A stretch of 64,000 nt of DNA from Actinoplanes sp. L3-i22 (GCF_019704555.1 NZ_AP024745.1:6146501-6210500), one strand, 5' to 3'; counted from the first letter of the stretch, positions 50,051-58,437 are shown. The notes: generated by a model not told the origin, from the sequence alone. Numbers and translations: made by a program.

Positions 50051-51435
50051 CCGATTCTTCCCTCCGGGACGCCGCTCCAGAGGTTTTCTGGACATCCCGG
50101 TTCACTCCGGAGATATCCGATCCGGTCCCCGACCGGGCCACCGCCGACCTGGTCGTCGTCGGTGGCGGCTTCACCGGACTGTGGGCTGCGGTGCAGGCCA
50201 AACAGGACGACCCGGACGCCGACGTGCTGCTGCTGGAGGCGCGGCACGCCGGCTACGGGGCGTCCGGCCGCAACGGCGGCTTCCTCAGCGAATCGCTCAC
50301 CCACGGGCACGGGCACGGGATCGCCCGCTGGCCCGGCGAGTTCCCGAGACTGGTCGAGCTCGGGCGGCGGAACCTGGCCGAGATCGCCAAGACGGTCGCC
50401 GACCACGGCATCGAGGCGGACCTGCGGCTGGTCGGCAAGACCACGTTCGCGCTGGCCCCGCACCACCTCGGCGAGCTGGCCGGGCTCGCCGCGCTGCACG
50501 AGCGCCTCGGCGACCGGGTCACCCTGCTCGACGCCGACGCGGCCCGGGCCGACGTGCGGTCGGCGACCTACCTCGGCGGGCTGCGGATCCACGACTCCGG
50601 CGGGCTGGTCGACCCGGCCGCGCTGGTGAACGGGCTGACCGGGCTCGCCGAGCGGCTCGGGGTGCGGCGCTTCGACCGGTCGCCGGTGCTGGGGATCCGG
50701 CGGGACGGGGGCGGGCTGGTGCTGCGTACCCGGTCCGGCTCGGTGCGGGCCGGGAAGGTGCTGATCGCGACGAACGCGTTTCCCGCGCCGTTGCGCCGGA
50801 TCCGGCCGTGGGTGCTGCCGGTGTACGACCACGTGCTGGTCACCGAGCCGCTGTCGGCGAGCCAGTGGGCGTCGATCGGGTGGGAGGAACGACAGGGGCT
50901 CACCGACAACGGGAACCAGTTCCACTACTACCGGCCAACCGCCGACGGGCGGATCCTGTGGGGCGGGTACGACGCGATCTACCACTTCGGCGGGCGGGTC
51001 GACGCGTCCTATGAACAGCGCGACGCGACCCATCAGTTGCTGGCGCGGCAGTTCTTCGCGACGTTTCCGCAGCTGGAAGGGGTGCGGTTCACCCACCGCT
51101 GGGGCGGGGTGATCGACTCGACCAGCCGGTTCACGCCGATCTTCGGGACCGCGCACGGTGGGCGGGTGGCCTACGCGGTCGGGTACACCGGGCTGGGGGT
51201 GGCGTCGTCGCGGTTCGGGGCGCGGGTGGCGCTCGACCTGCTGCGGGACGAGCCGTCCGAGCTGACCCGGTTGGCGATGGTGCGGCGGCGCGGGATCCCT
51301 TTCCCGCCGGAGCCGGTGCGCTGGCCGGTGGTGGCGCTGACCCGGCACCAGATGATCCGCGCCGACGCGAACGGCGGCCGGCGTGGCGCATGGCTGCGAC
51401 TGCTCGACCGTTTCGGTGTCGGCTTCGACAGTTGA
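50047..51435 (+). CDS. FAD-dependent oxidoreductase of the DAO family (amine/gamma-glutamylputrescine oxidase-like)
   Basis: This 462-residue flavoprotein shows DLVVVGGGFTGLWAAVQAKQ (FAD motif, about residues 35-54), LLLEARHAGYGASGRNGGFLSES (the GxxxSxRNGG motif of the DAO group), and VAYAVGYTGLGVASSRFGARVALDLL at the C-terminus. The layout matches PuuB-like gamma-glutamylputrescine or sarcosine-type oxidases that act on amines and release an aldehyde. It is coupled to the glycosyltransferase (ATGA-type overlap, GTG start) and followed, 127 bp later, by an aldehyde dehydrogenase that would oxidise the product. Confidence 0.86.
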   Translation: MTDSSLRDAAPEVFWTSRFTPEISDPVPDRATADLVVVGGGFTGLWAAVQAKQDDPDADVLLLEARHAGYGASGRNGGFLSESLTHGHGHGIARWPGEFPRLVELGRRNLAEIAKTVADHGIEADLRLVGKTTFALAPHHLGELAGLAALHERLGDRVTLLDADAARADVRSATYLGGLRIHDSGGLVDPAALVNGLTGLAERLGVRRFDRSPVLGIRRDGGGLVLRTRSGSVRAGKVLIATNAFPAPLRRIRPWVLPVYDHVLVTEPLSASQWASIGWEERQGLTDNGNQFHYYRPTADGRILWGGYDAIYHFGGRVDASYEQRDATHQLLARQFFATFPQLEGVRFTHRWGGVIDSTSRFTPIFGTAHGGRVAYAVGYTGLGVASSRFGARVALDLLRDEPSELTRLAMVRRRGIPFPPEPVRWPVVALTRHQMIRADANGGRRGAWLRLLDRFGVGFDS

Positions 51436-51520
51436 TTGACGTGTGTTGACGTATTGACTGCACAGCGTCGAGAAGTCAAGTCAACCCGTCAATGTTGATT
51501 CAACATATTGATCGCATCAA
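51436..51520. promoter_or_regulatory. TTGAC/GTCAA-rich operator region ahead of the aldehyde dehydrogenase
   Basis: TTGAT/TTGAC-type half-sites occur at least six times in 85 bp in both orientations. ATGTTGATTCAACAT (51492-51506) is a perfect 15-bp palindrome and TTGATcgcATCAA (51508-51520) lies directly after it, giving two abutting dyads. The AT-rich tract is unlike its neighbours and lies 43 bp before the ALDH start. The cognate regulator is not identified. Confidence 0.72.
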
Positions 51521-51562
51521 CATGACGCTTCCCTCGTACATGAATCTGGAAAGGTCATCCCC

Positions 51563-52975
51563 ATGGCACCTCGCGTGATCGTCAATCCGGCCGACGGCGG
51601 CGCAGCCGCCGAGGTCGCCGACACCGACCCGGCGGACGTCGCCGCGGCGGTGGCGCGAGCCCGGGCCGCCTACCTGAAGTGGAAAGACGTCACCCCCGGT
51701 GAGCGGGCCCGGGTGCTGCTCAAGCTCGCCGACCTGGTCGAGGAGCACACCGCGGAGCTGACCCGCCTGGAGGTCGCCGAGACGGGCAAGCCGATCCCGG
51801 TCTTCGCCGAGGGCGAGCTGCCGTTCGCGGTCGACAACCTGCGGTTCTTCGCCGGCGGCGCCCGATCCCTGGACGGGACCGGCGCCGGGATGCTGTCCAG
51901 CGGCTACACGTCGTTGCTGATCCGGCGGCCGATCGGCGTCATCGGCGCGATCGCGCCCTGGAACTTCCCGCTGATCATGGCGGTCTGGAAGATCGGGCCG
52001 GCGATCGCGGCCGGCAACGCCGTGGTGATCAAGCCGGCGCCGCAGACACCGCGCAGCACCCAGCTGCTCGCCGAGCTCGTCGAGCGGGCCGGGGCGCCGG
52101 AAGGCCTGGTCACCGTGGTGACCGGGGGCGGGGACGTGGGCGAGGCCCTGGTCACCGACCCGGGCGTGGACATGGTCAGCCTGACCGGGTCGTCGGAGAC
52201 CGGGCGCCGGGTGATGGCCGGCGCGGTCACCGGGCTCAAGCGGCTGCACCTGGAGCTGGGCGGGAAGGCGCCGGCGCTGGTCTTCGCGGACGCCGACCTG
52301 CACGAGATGGCCGCCGGAGTGGCGATGGGCGCGACCTACAACACCGGGCAGGACTGCACCGCCGCGACCCGCGTCTACCTGGAGCGGAGCGTCTTCGACG
52401 ACGGGGTCGCCCGGCTGCGGGAACTCCTCGGCAAGATCACGGTCGGCGATCCCGCGGCCGAGGGCACCGACATCGGGCCGATGATCTCCGCGGCCCAGCG
52501 GGAACGCACCCACGGCTTCGTGACCAGGGCGGCCGCGGCCGGCGCGTCGGTGCTGACCGGTGGGGTGCCGCTGGACGGGCCGGGGTTCTACTACCCGCCG
52601 ACGCTGATCGTGGGCGCCGATCAGGCCAGCGAGGTGGTGCAGCGGGAGGTGTTCGGGCCGGTGCTGGTCGCGGTGCCGTTCGACGGCGAGGACGAGGCGA
52701 TCCGGCTGGCGAACGACACGCCGTACGGCCTGGCGTCGTCGATCTGGTCGCACGACGTGGCCCGGGCCCTGCGCGTCTCGCACCAGCTGGACTTCGGCGT
52801 GACCTGGATCAACGATCATTTGCCGATCGCGTCCGAGGCGCCGCATGGTGGGGTGAAGGGCTCCGGATTCGGCAAGGACATGAGCCAGCAGGCGATCCAG
52901 GAGTACTCGGTGACCCGCCACCTGATGATCAAGCACGCCGCGCCGGCGCCCCACACCTCGTTCCGCCCGGCCTGA
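51563..52975 (+). CDS. Aldehyde dehydrogenase (aminobutyraldehyde-type)
   Basis: This is a 470-residue NAD(P)-dependent aldehyde dehydrogenase. The cofactor segment APWNFPLIMAVWKIGPAIAAGNAVVIKPA is near residue 133, the catalytic Glu is in RLHLELGGKAPALVF (about 235), and the catalytic Cys is in YNTGQDCTAATR (about 272). Its overall length and C-terminal SGFGKDMSQQAIQEYSVTRHLMI match gamma-aminobutyraldehyde/betaine-aldehyde enzymes. It probably oxidises the aldehyde made by the FAD amine oxidase upstream, giving a putrescine- or polyamine-catabolic pair. The ATG at 51563 is preceded by a purine-rich GGAAAGG site. Confidence 0.93.
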   Translation: MAPRVIVNPADGGAAAEVADTDPADVAAAVARARAAYLKWKDVTPGERARVLLKLADLVEEHTAELTRLEVAETGKPIPVFAEGELPFAVDNLRFFAGGARSLDGTGAGMLSSGYTSLLIRRPIGVIGAIAPWNFPLIMAVWKIGPAIAAGNAVVIKPAPQTPRSTQLLAELVERAGAPEGLVTVVTGGGDVGEALVTDPGVDMVSLTGSSETGRRVMAGAVTGLKRLHLELGGKAPALVFADADLHEMAAGVAMGATYNTGQDCTAATRVYLERSVFDDGVARLRELLGKITVGDPAAEGTDIGPMISAAQRERTHGFVTRAAAAGASVLTGGVPLDGPGFYYPPTLIVGADQASEVVQREVFGPVLVAVPFDGEDEAIRLANDTPYGLASSIWSHDVARALRVSHQLDFGVTWINDHLPIASEAPHGGVKGSGFGKDMSQQAIQEYSVTRHLMIKHAAPAPHTSFRPA

Positions 52976-53009
52976 TCGCGCTGCTCCGGCCATCACGTGA
53001 TGGCCGGGG

Positions 53010-53297
53010 CTACCGGGGATCCCGCTCGACCGTCCACTGCAGGTCGACGACCCGCAGCTCCGGCCGCCCGTATCGGCGCGGATCCCAGCCGTCGACGGTG
53101 AACAGCTCGTGGATCTGCGCGACCGGCGTGTCGACGTCGTGGCACAGCACCGTGCCGTTCCTCCGCACACGATCAACGACAAAATCCCGGATGGCGTACG
53201 GGTCGGTCACCGAAGCGCGCTCAACGCGGTGGATGAGTGCTCGGACCTCGCCGTCAAGTCGGGGTGATTTCATTTGCCCGGCAAGCCGAGGGGTCAT
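53010..53297 (-). CDS. Small hypothetical protein
   Basis: This 95-residue (or 87-residue) protein has no recognised family. It starts MTPRLAGQMKSPRLDGEVRALIHRVERA and contains TVLCHDVDTPVAQIHELFTVDGWDPRRYGRPELRVVDLQW. The ATG at 53297 is preceded by GGCGAGAAG; an internal ATG (53273) may be the true start. Its codon use is less GC-biased than the surrounding genes. It is divergent from another small hypothetical gene, 53 bp apart. Confidence 0.6.
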   Translation of the reverse strand: MTPRLAGQMKSPRLDGEVRALIHRVERASVTDPYAIRDFVVDRVRRNGTVLCHDVDTPVAQIHELFTVDGWDPRRYGRPELRVVDLQWTVERDPR

Positions 53298-53350
53298 CTT
53301 CTCGCCGTTCCTGGTCGCCCTGTCGGCGGCATGAGAGCTAGCCTCATTGC

Positions 53351-53908
53351 GTGTCCGTTGACCTTGCGGCGACGTTGCCCCAGCCCGTGGCTCTCGCCGA
53401 CGTCATTCACCGCGCCAATGACGTCCTCACCGATCTACTCGGCGGTACGGCAGCGCCGGAAATCGTGGCGGCCGCCGCGGACGCCGACAGGGTGCTCGAT
53501 CCAGGCACCGATCCGCCCATGATCACACTCTGCATGCCGGCAACTGGCGACTGCGCCCACCTCTTCGTCATGGATCACGAATTCGCGGACGGCCCGTACG
53601 TGTTGTTCAGCCCGGCCCGGACCTGCGTCGGCGTAACGATGACGGTTGCCCTGGCGCTCGCCACGGCAATGCTCTCCGGGGGCCGATACAGCGACGAAGA
53701 GATCGGAATGCTCCCCGCGTCCGAGGTTCTTCCTGCCTATGTGGTCGCCCGCACCGCGCTCGCTGAGCCCGAAATCGAATTCGTCGGGGCCTGTGAACGA
53801 TATGTTCGGCAATTCCCGGCGTTGCAAAGATGGCCTGAGCAGCGCGCCATGAATGAAGCATCTGAAGATCCTGGCGGTAGTGGTTGCCAACCCTCGCAGG
53901 CGAAGTAA
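53351..53908 (+). CDS. Hypothetical protein of moderate GC
   Basis: This is a 185-residue protein of unknown function. It has SVDLAATLPQPVALADVIHRANDVLTDLLGG, then DCAHLFVMDHEFADGPYVLFSPARTCVGVTMTVALALATAMLSGG and a hydrophilic C-terminus. Third-codon GC is visibly lower than in neighbouring genes, suggesting recent arrival or relaxed selection. The GTG at 53351 lacks a clear ribosome site. No partner is recognised. Confidence 0.58.
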   Translation: MSVDLAATLPQPVALADVIHRANDVLTDLLGGTAAPEIVAAAADADRVLDPGTDPPMITLCMPATGDCAHLFVMDHEFADGPYVLFSPARTCVGVTMTVALALATAMLSGGRYSDEEIGMLPASEVLPAYVVARTALAEPEIEFVGACERYVRQFPALQRWPEQRAMNEASEDPGGSGCQPSQAK

Positions 53909-54213
53909 GCTCGCGGAGGCGGACCAGAGCGCCGCGTAATTCGCCTTGAGCGGTGGGCGAATTATCCAGCTGCTCGGTCGAATGCACGCTTCGTGCAATT
54001 CGGTATCCCTGATGAAACGCACTGTTCTCGGCATGTGAGCAAAGTCCTTCACCGAGCAGCGGTGTCGGCAACGTAGGTTGCTCCCCCGTCGTCTGCTGAG
54101 AGCGACCGGCATCGGGACCGCGCTGCCCGCCGGCGTGCCGGCGTCGTCGATGATCGTGCTCATGCTCGGATGCTGATGGCGGGCGACGGCTGGAGGACGG
54201 CCCGGCGGAATGG
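53909..54213. other. Intergenic region without a convincing gene
   Basis: This 305-bp gap between the moderate-GC gene and the HxlR gene has lower GC than its surroundings in the first 150 bp, then returns to normal. Open frames on the minus strand exist but look like antisense shadow or decayed coding sequence. No RNA gene, hairpin with T-run or repeat is evident. Confidence 0.5.
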
Positions 54214-54582
54214 TCAGGGGCGGTCGGTGAAGGCGGCGCGGGCGGCGATCAGGTCGGGCATGTGGGCGGTGCACCAGGTGCGGGCGGCGTCGACCAGGGT
54301 GAGGAGGCTGCGGCCCAGCGGGGTGAGCGAGTACTCGACGCGGGGTGGATTCTCGTCGTACGCGGAGCGGGTCAGCAGGCCGTCGCGTTCCATCGAGCGC
54401 AGGGTCTCGGCGAGGACCTTCGGGGTGACCCGGCGCAGCGGGACCCGCAGTTCGTTGAAGCGGCGCGGGCCCTGCTCCAGGCAGAGCACCACCATCGCGG
54501 TCCACTTGTCGCCGATCCGGAACGGCATCACGGTCGTCGGGCAGGCGTCGTCGAACATGTCGGGGCTCAAGCCGGCAGTCAT
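54214..54582 (-). CDS. HxlR family transcriptional regulator
   Basis: This 122-residue winged-helix regulator matches HxlR/YodB proteins: FRIGDKWTAMVVLCLEQGPRRFNELRVPLRRVTPKVLAETLRSMERDGLLTRSAYDENPPRVEYSLTPLGRSLL. The N-terminal Cys (DDACPTTVM) is in the position used for thiol sensing by some members. It is divergent from an NAD(P)-binding reductase-like gene, the usual target of HxlR. Its start overlaps the stop of an 8-codon mini-ORF created by a 23-bp duplication. Confidence 0.9.
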   Translation of the reverse strand: MTAGLSPDMFDDACPTTVMPFRIGDKWTAMVVLCLEQGPRRFNELRVPLRRVTPKVLAETLRSMERDGLLTRSAYDENPPRVEYSLTPLGRSLLTLVDAARTWCTAHMPDLIAARAAFTDRP

Positions 54583-54605
54583 TCCGCGAGCCTAACCACG
54601 GCCAT
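54579..54605 (-). CDS. Possible 8-codon leader mini-ORF translationally coupled to hxlR
   Basis: The minus strand reads ATG GCC GTG GTT AGG CTC GCG GAA TGA (27 nt), with the TGA overlapping the hxlR ATG as ATGA. It exists only because a 23-bp segment containing the hxlR start is duplicated upstream. Whether it is translated is unknown; the coupling geometry is real. Confidence 0.45.
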   Translation of the reverse strand: MAVVRLAE

Positions 54606-54625
54606 TCCGCGAGCCTAACCACGGC
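54580..54625. repeat. 23-bp perfect tandem duplication at the hxlR start
   Basis: CATTCCGCGAGCCTAACCACGGC occurs at 54580-54602 and 54603-54625 on the plus strand. Each unit carries an ATG (minus strand) and a TTAGGCT string that could be part of a -10 region, so both start and promoter-like sequence are doubled. Confidence 0.92.
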
Positions 54626-54654
54626 GCTCGAGCCGGGCGAGGCCCACGACACGA

Positions 54655-54715
54655 GCACCCGGGCCAGGCACCACGCAAGCACCCGGGACAGGCACCACGC
54701 AAGCACCCGGGCCGG
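54655..54715. repeat. 24-bp tandem repeats (2.5 copies) between hxlR and the reductase gene
   Basis: GCACCCGGGmCAGGCACCAC plus GCAA repeats at 54655-54678 and 54679-54702, with a partial third copy to about 54715. The tract is in the divergent promoter region, about 100 bp upstream of the NAD(P)-binding gene. Confidence 0.88.
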
Positions 54716-54814
54716 GCGCGGCGGCTCGGTGGGCGCTGCGAGCGCCGGGCGAAGCCGCAGGTCAGGTCCGGTTTCGTTGCGGTAACCGACGGTCGGGCGC
54801 CTAACCTGCCGGGC

Positions 54815-55429
54815 ATGAGCAGCATCGCCATCTTCGGCGCGGCCGGCCGCGCCGGCCGGGCCATCGTCACCGAGGCCCTGAGTCGTGGGCACACCGTCAC
54901 CGCCGTGGTCCGGGATCCGGCCCGCCACCCCGATCTGGACGGCCGCGTCGTCCGCGGCGACATCACCGACCCGGAGTCGGTGGCCGCTGTCCTGAGTGGC
55001 CAGGACGCCGCCGTCAACGCCGTCAGCCCGGCCTCCGGCCCGGAGGAGCTGGCCAGGCTGGAGCTGAACCCCGGCTTCTTCGCCGATGCCGTGGACGCGC
55101 TGGTCGCCTCGAAGGTGCCCCGGATCGTCGCGATCGGCCTGTTCAGCAACCTGCGCGGCGCCGATCCCCTGCCCGAGCAGTTCCGGGCGTTCGCCGACGC
55201 GCACACCGCCGGCCTGACCCGGCTCCGGGAGTCGGACGCCGACTGGGTGATGCTGACCCCGCCGGCGCTGCTCACGCTGGACCGTCCGCGGCTCGGCGGC
55301 TACCGGCTGGGCGGGGACGAGGCGGTACCGGGGCACCTGTCGTACGCCGATCTCGCCGTTGCCGTTGTCGATCAGATCGAGGAACCGACCCTGCACGGCG
55401 AACGCGCGGCGATCTTCAACGTGGACTGA
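54815..55429 (+). CDS. NAD(P)H-binding protein (SDR/YhfK-like)
   Basis: This 204-residue Rossmann protein of the atypical SDR group has SSIAIFGAAGRAGRAIVTEALSRGHTVTAVVRDPARHP at the N-terminus (GxxGxxG), DLDGRVVRGDITDPESVAAVLSGQDAAVNAVSP and VPRIVAIGLFSNLRG. It resembles YhfK/SDR_a5 proteins that bind NAD(P) without classic SDR chemistry. It is divergent from hxlR, so an HxlR-regulated redox enzyme or sensor is likely. It ends overlapping the next convergent gene by 14 bp. Confidence 0.88.
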   Translation: MSSIAIFGAAGRAGRAIVTEALSRGHTVTAVVRDPARHPDLDGRVVRGDITDPESVAAVLSGQDAAVNAVSPASGPEELARLELNPGFFADAVDALVASKVPRIVAIGLFSNLRGADPLPEQFRAFADAHTAGLTRLRESDADWVMLTPPALLTLDRPRLGGYRLGGDEAVPGHLSYADLAVAVVDQIEEPTLHGERAAIFNVD

Positions 55430-55928
55430 TCGTGGTCCGGCCGCCCGGCGCCCCGTAGAGCCACAGGGTGCCGGGTGGCGGCTCCGGCAGCCGGCCGCGC
55501 AGCAACTCGCCGAGGGCCTGCCCGAGCTCGGCGATCGGGCCCACGTCGTACGCATGATCGCCGCGGAAGACCAGGTGCCAGTCGTCGGCCTGGCCCGGTG
55601 TCCGGGGCGGCCGGTCCCGCAGGCGCGCCGCGGTGTCGTCGAGCAGCTCGGCCAGCTCCTCGCGCTGGTCGAGGGCCAGCCCGAGCGCGACGTCGAAGAA
55701 CAGGTCGCTGAACATCGCCTGGGTGCGCAGCTCCTCCACGGAGGACGCCCACCAGCCCGGCCGGTGCTCGGGCGGGATGCCGTCGACATCCCGCAGGAGC
55801 TGGCCGAGCAGTATCGACAGGGCGCCGTCGTACGCCCAGATCTCCCGCCCCGGGTCCGGAAGATCCGGCGGCGGCCCCCCATAACAGCCGATCGACCTGG
55901 TTTTGCTCACCGATCCATCGTCGCCCAT
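55416..55928 (-). CDS. Hypothetical protein
   Basis: This 170-residue soluble protein has no recognised family. The first 100 residues form a mostly helical segment (AYDGALSILLGQLLRDVDGIPPEHRPGWWASSVEELRTQAMFSDLFFDVALGLALDQREELAELLDDTAARLR), followed by a short beta-rich C-terminus (DDWHLVFRGDHAYDVGPIAELGQALGELL). Codon use is normal. It converges with the NAD(P)-binding gene (14-bp overlap) and lies 6 bp upstream of, but is not clearly coupled to, the alcohol dehydrogenase. Confidence 0.65.
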   Translation of the reverse strand: MGDDGSVSKTRSIGCYGGPPPDLPDPGREIWAYDGALSILLGQLLRDVDGIPPEHRPGWWASSVEELRTQAMFSDLFFDVALGLALDQREELAELLDDTAARLRDRPPRTPGQADDWHLVFRGDHAYDVGPIAELGQALGELLRGRLPEPPPGTLWLYGAPGGRTTISPR

Positions 55929-55934
55929 TCGCGC

Positions 55935-56936
55935 TCACGGCACGAGGATCAACCGGATCGGATTACCTTCCTTCTCGTCGAGCTGCCGGACCGCCTCGGC
56001 CGCCTGGGTGAGCGGCATGATCCCGCTGACCGACCGGGAGAACTCCAGCCGGTTCAGCGCGACCAGCTTCAACAGCTCGAGGACGCTCTCCGGGCCGGAG
56101 CCGTAGTGCCCGCGGACCTGCTGCTCCAGGAAGCTGAACCGGGTGCCGTCCGGGATGGTCAGCGGCTGGTCGGTGAGCCCGACCAGGATCAGCTTGCCCC
56201 ACCGGGCCAGGCTCCGGGACGCCTGCACGCGCACCGGGGCGACCCCGGCGAAGTCGAACGCGAACGCCAGGCCGGTCCCGCCGGTGGCCTCGCCGACCAG
56301 GTCCGCGAACTCCGGGTCGGCCGGGTCGAGGGCCAGGTCCGCGCCGAACTGCAGGGCCCGCTCGCGGGCGCCGGGCAGCGGGTCGACCGCGACGATCGGG
56401 GCCGCGCCGATCATCCGGAGCAGCTGGACGGCGTGCGCGCCGAGCCCGCCGACGCCCCACACGCCGACCGCGCGGGCCGGCTGGACCCCGGCGGTCGCGG
56501 TGATCGCCGCCCACGGGGTGGAGACCGCGTCCGGGATGAAGCAGGCCTGCTCGAACGAGAGGGTGTCCGGGATCGGGACGACCGTGGCGGCGCTGGAGAC
56601 CGCGTACTGCGCCCAGCCGCCGTCGTAGTCGACGCCGCGGGTCAGCACCTTGCCGCCGGTGATCTCGCCGGCCTGCAGCAGCACCCGTTCGCCGACGGTG
56701 AGCCCGGTGACGCCGGCACCGACCTCGTCGATCACGCCGGCCGTCTCGTGCCCCAGGGTGACGCTGTCGCCGGTCAGGTAGAGCGGCTTGAGGATGCCCT
56801 GGATCAGGTGCACGTCGGAGAGGCACACCCCGGCGGCGCGCACCGCGATCCGGACCTCGCCGGGACCGGCGTGCGGCTCGTCCACCTCCTCGACGGCGAA
56901 CTTCCCGGTGGACACGTGCAGACGGCCAGCCAGCAT
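55935..56936 (-). CDS. Medium-chain (zinc-dependent) alcohol dehydrogenase/reductase
   Basis: This is a 333-residue MDR enzyme. GDSVTLGHETAGVIDEVGAGVTGLTVGERVLL carries the HE pair of the catalytic zinc site, with Cys38 in GVCLSDVHL as the other ligand. The cofactor domain includes GVWGVGGLGAHAVQLLRMIGAAPIVAVDP (GxGxxG). The four-cysteine structural zinc lobe is absent: after HExAG, the sequence runs ITGGKVLTRGVDYDGGW without the C-x2-C-x2-C-x7-C set. That fits quinone reductase-like or acyl-type MDRs more than classical ADH. The ATG at 56936 opens at MLAGRLHVSTG. Confidence 0.88.
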   Translation of the reverse strand: MLAGRLHVSTGKFAVEEVDEPHAGPGEVRIAVRAAGVCLSDVHLIQGILKPLYLTGDSVTLGHETAGVIDEVGAGVTGLTVGERVLLQAGEITGGKVLTRGVDYDGGWAQYAVSSAATVVPIPDTLSFEQACFIPDAVSTPWAAITATAGVQPARAVGVWGVGGLGAHAVQLLRMIGAAPIVAVDPLPGARERALQFGADLALDPADPEFADLVGEATGGTGLAFAFDFAGVAPVRVQASRSLARWGKLILVGLTDQPLTIPDGTRFSFLEQQVRGHYGSGPESVLELLKLVALNRLEFSRSVSGIMPLTQAAEAVRQLDEKEGNPIRLILVP

Positions 56937-57067
56937 TTCCCGATTCCTCCGAGTCTCGGCACTGCTTGGTGTTCCGGTAACGCTTGATCAAAGGGAATCA
57001 TGCACCCGCGGCGTGCGTGACAGGGACATACCAGCCGGATGCCAGCCGGATCGGTCACTCTGCGGCC

Positions 57068-57898
57068 ATGGATGCGATGAGCGGCAGGGTCACGTCCGAG
57101 GACGGGACGACAATCACCTTCCTTGAGTACGGCGCGGGCCCCGGACTCGTGATCGTTCCCGGCAACAATCGCCGCGCCCACCACTACGCGGACCTGGCCG
57201 GTCTGCTGGCCGACAGCTACCGGGTGACGGTGATCGACCGGCGCGGGCGCGGGCAGAGCGGGCCGCAGGGGCCGGACTACAGCGTCGACCGGGAGGTCGA
57301 GGACGTGCTCGCGGTGCTGGCCGCCCGCGGCGCGACCTGGCTGTTCGGGCACAGCTACGGCGGGCTGATCGCGCTGCACGCGGCGATCGCCCGGCCGCCG
57401 GCCGCGCTGGCCGTCTTCGACCCGGGCGTCAGCCTGCGCGGATCGTTCCCGGCCGGCTGGCTGCCGCGCTTCACCGAGCTCGTCGAGCAGGGGAAGCAGA
57501 CCGCGGCGATGACCACGTTCCTGCGCGGGACCGGGCTGGCGCCGCTCGGGAACGCGCCCGGACCGGTGTATCGGGCGCTGGCGTTCATGCTGCTGCGGGG
57601 CTCGGACGGGCCGGACACCCGGGCGATGATGGCGACCACGCCGCGGGAGATCGGCGAGGTGCTGCGGCTGGACTCGGACGGTTCCCGGTACGCCGCGATC
57701 AGCTGCCCGACGCTGCTGCTCGGCGGGAGTCAGACCCCGCCGTACCTCCGCGATGTTCTTCCCCAGCTCGCACGGATCATTCCGCACGCGGCCTACGAGA
57801 TCATCGACGGCCTCGACCACAACGCGCCGGACCTGAACGCCCCGGACCCGATCGCCGGACGGCTCGCCGGCCTGATGCGGCGCACCTCACCGGTCTGA
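57068..57898 (+). CDS. Alpha/beta hydrolase
   Basis: This 276-residue enzyme has the nucleophile elbow GHSYGG in ATWLFGHSYGGLIALHAAI near residue 97, LEYGAGPGLVIVPGNNRRAHHY (oxyanion part), VFDPGVSLRG with an acid candidate, and DGLDHNAPDL with the catalytic His. The order and spacing match an esterase/epoxide-hydrolase-like alpha/beta-hydrolase. The ATG at 57068 is in frame with an upstream ATG whose extra residues are not conserved-looking. Divergent from the alcohol dehydrogenase; it overlaps the convergent TetR gene by 12 bp. Confidence 0.88.
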   Translation: MDAMSGRVTSEDGTTITFLEYGAGPGLVIVPGNNRRAHHYADLAGLLADSYRVTVIDRRGRGQSGPQGPDYSVDREVEDVLAVLAARGATWLFGHSYGGLIALHAAIARPPAALAVFDPGVSLRGSFPAGWLPRFTELVEQGKQTAAMTTFLRGTGLAPLGNAPGPVYRALAFMLLRGSDGPDTRAMMATTPREIGEVLRLDSDGSRYAAISCPTLLLGGSQTPPYLRDVLPQLARIIPHAAYEIIDGLDHNAPDLNAPDPIAGRLAGLMRRTSPV

Positions 57899-58429
57899 CC
57901 GCTCCGCGGCGGGCAGGCCCCGCATGATCAGCGCCAGCAGGCGGTCCAACCGGGCGGGGTCGGCCGGCAGCTGCTCGTTCGCCCAGGCCACGGCGTTGAC
58001 CGCGGTCAGCACGTCGTCGATGTCGGCGTCGCCGCCGGCCCGGCGCAGCAGGCGCCCGCCGGCCTCGCGGATCCGGTCGTGGCACTCGGCCAGGCCCGGG
58101 TCGCCGCCGCTGCCGAGCACCTCGACGGCGACGAAGCCGCGCATCGCCGACGCGTGGACGGCCACCGCGCGCAGCCACTCCCGGAGCGCGGCGCCGGGGT
58201 GCGCGTGGTCGAGCAGGACCTGGCCGCGCTCGCACAGCGCCGCCACGTCCGCCTGGATGATCGCGACCAGCAACGCCTGCACCGACGGGAAGTGCCGGTA
58301 GAGCGTTCCCGGGCCGACCCCGGCCCGCTGGGCGATCCGGTTCAGCGAGGCGGCGGCGCCGTGCTCGGTGAACTCGGCGCGGGCGGCGGCCAGGACGAGG
58401 TCGCGATTGCGGCGGGCGTCGCTTCTCAT
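57887..58429 (-). CDS. TetR family regulator
   Basis: This is a 180-residue TetR protein with HTH residues ~8-52 (RRNRDLVLAAARAEFTEHGAAASLNRIAQRAGVGPGTLYRHFPSVQALLVAIIQ) and a short C-terminal ligand domain. It lies divergent from an F420-dependent oxidoreductase gene with two palindromic sites between. It is presumably the repressor of that gene. Confidence 0.9.
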   Translation of the reverse strand: MRSDARRNRDLVLAAARAEFTEHGAAASLNRIAQRAGVGPGTLYRHFPSVQALLVAIIQADVAALCERGQVLLDHAHPGAALREWLRAVAVHASAMRGFVAVEVLGSGGDPGLAECHDRIREAGGRLLRRAGGDADIDDVLTAVNAVAWANEQLPADPARLDRLLALIMRGLPAAERSDR

Positions 58430-58437
58430 CAGTCCCC

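Noticed and set aside
48788..52975. Secondary-metabolite gene cluster based on glycosyltransferase plus FAD oxidase and TetR
   Set aside because: No core biosynthetic enzyme (PKS, NRPS, terpene or RiPP) is present; the oxidase and ALDH fit amine catabolism better.
53909..54173. Minus-strand frame starting MSTIIDDAGTPAGSAV as a gene
   Set aside because: It continues antisense into the 53351 gene, has no recognisable domain or ribosome site, and looks like a shadow or decayed sequence.
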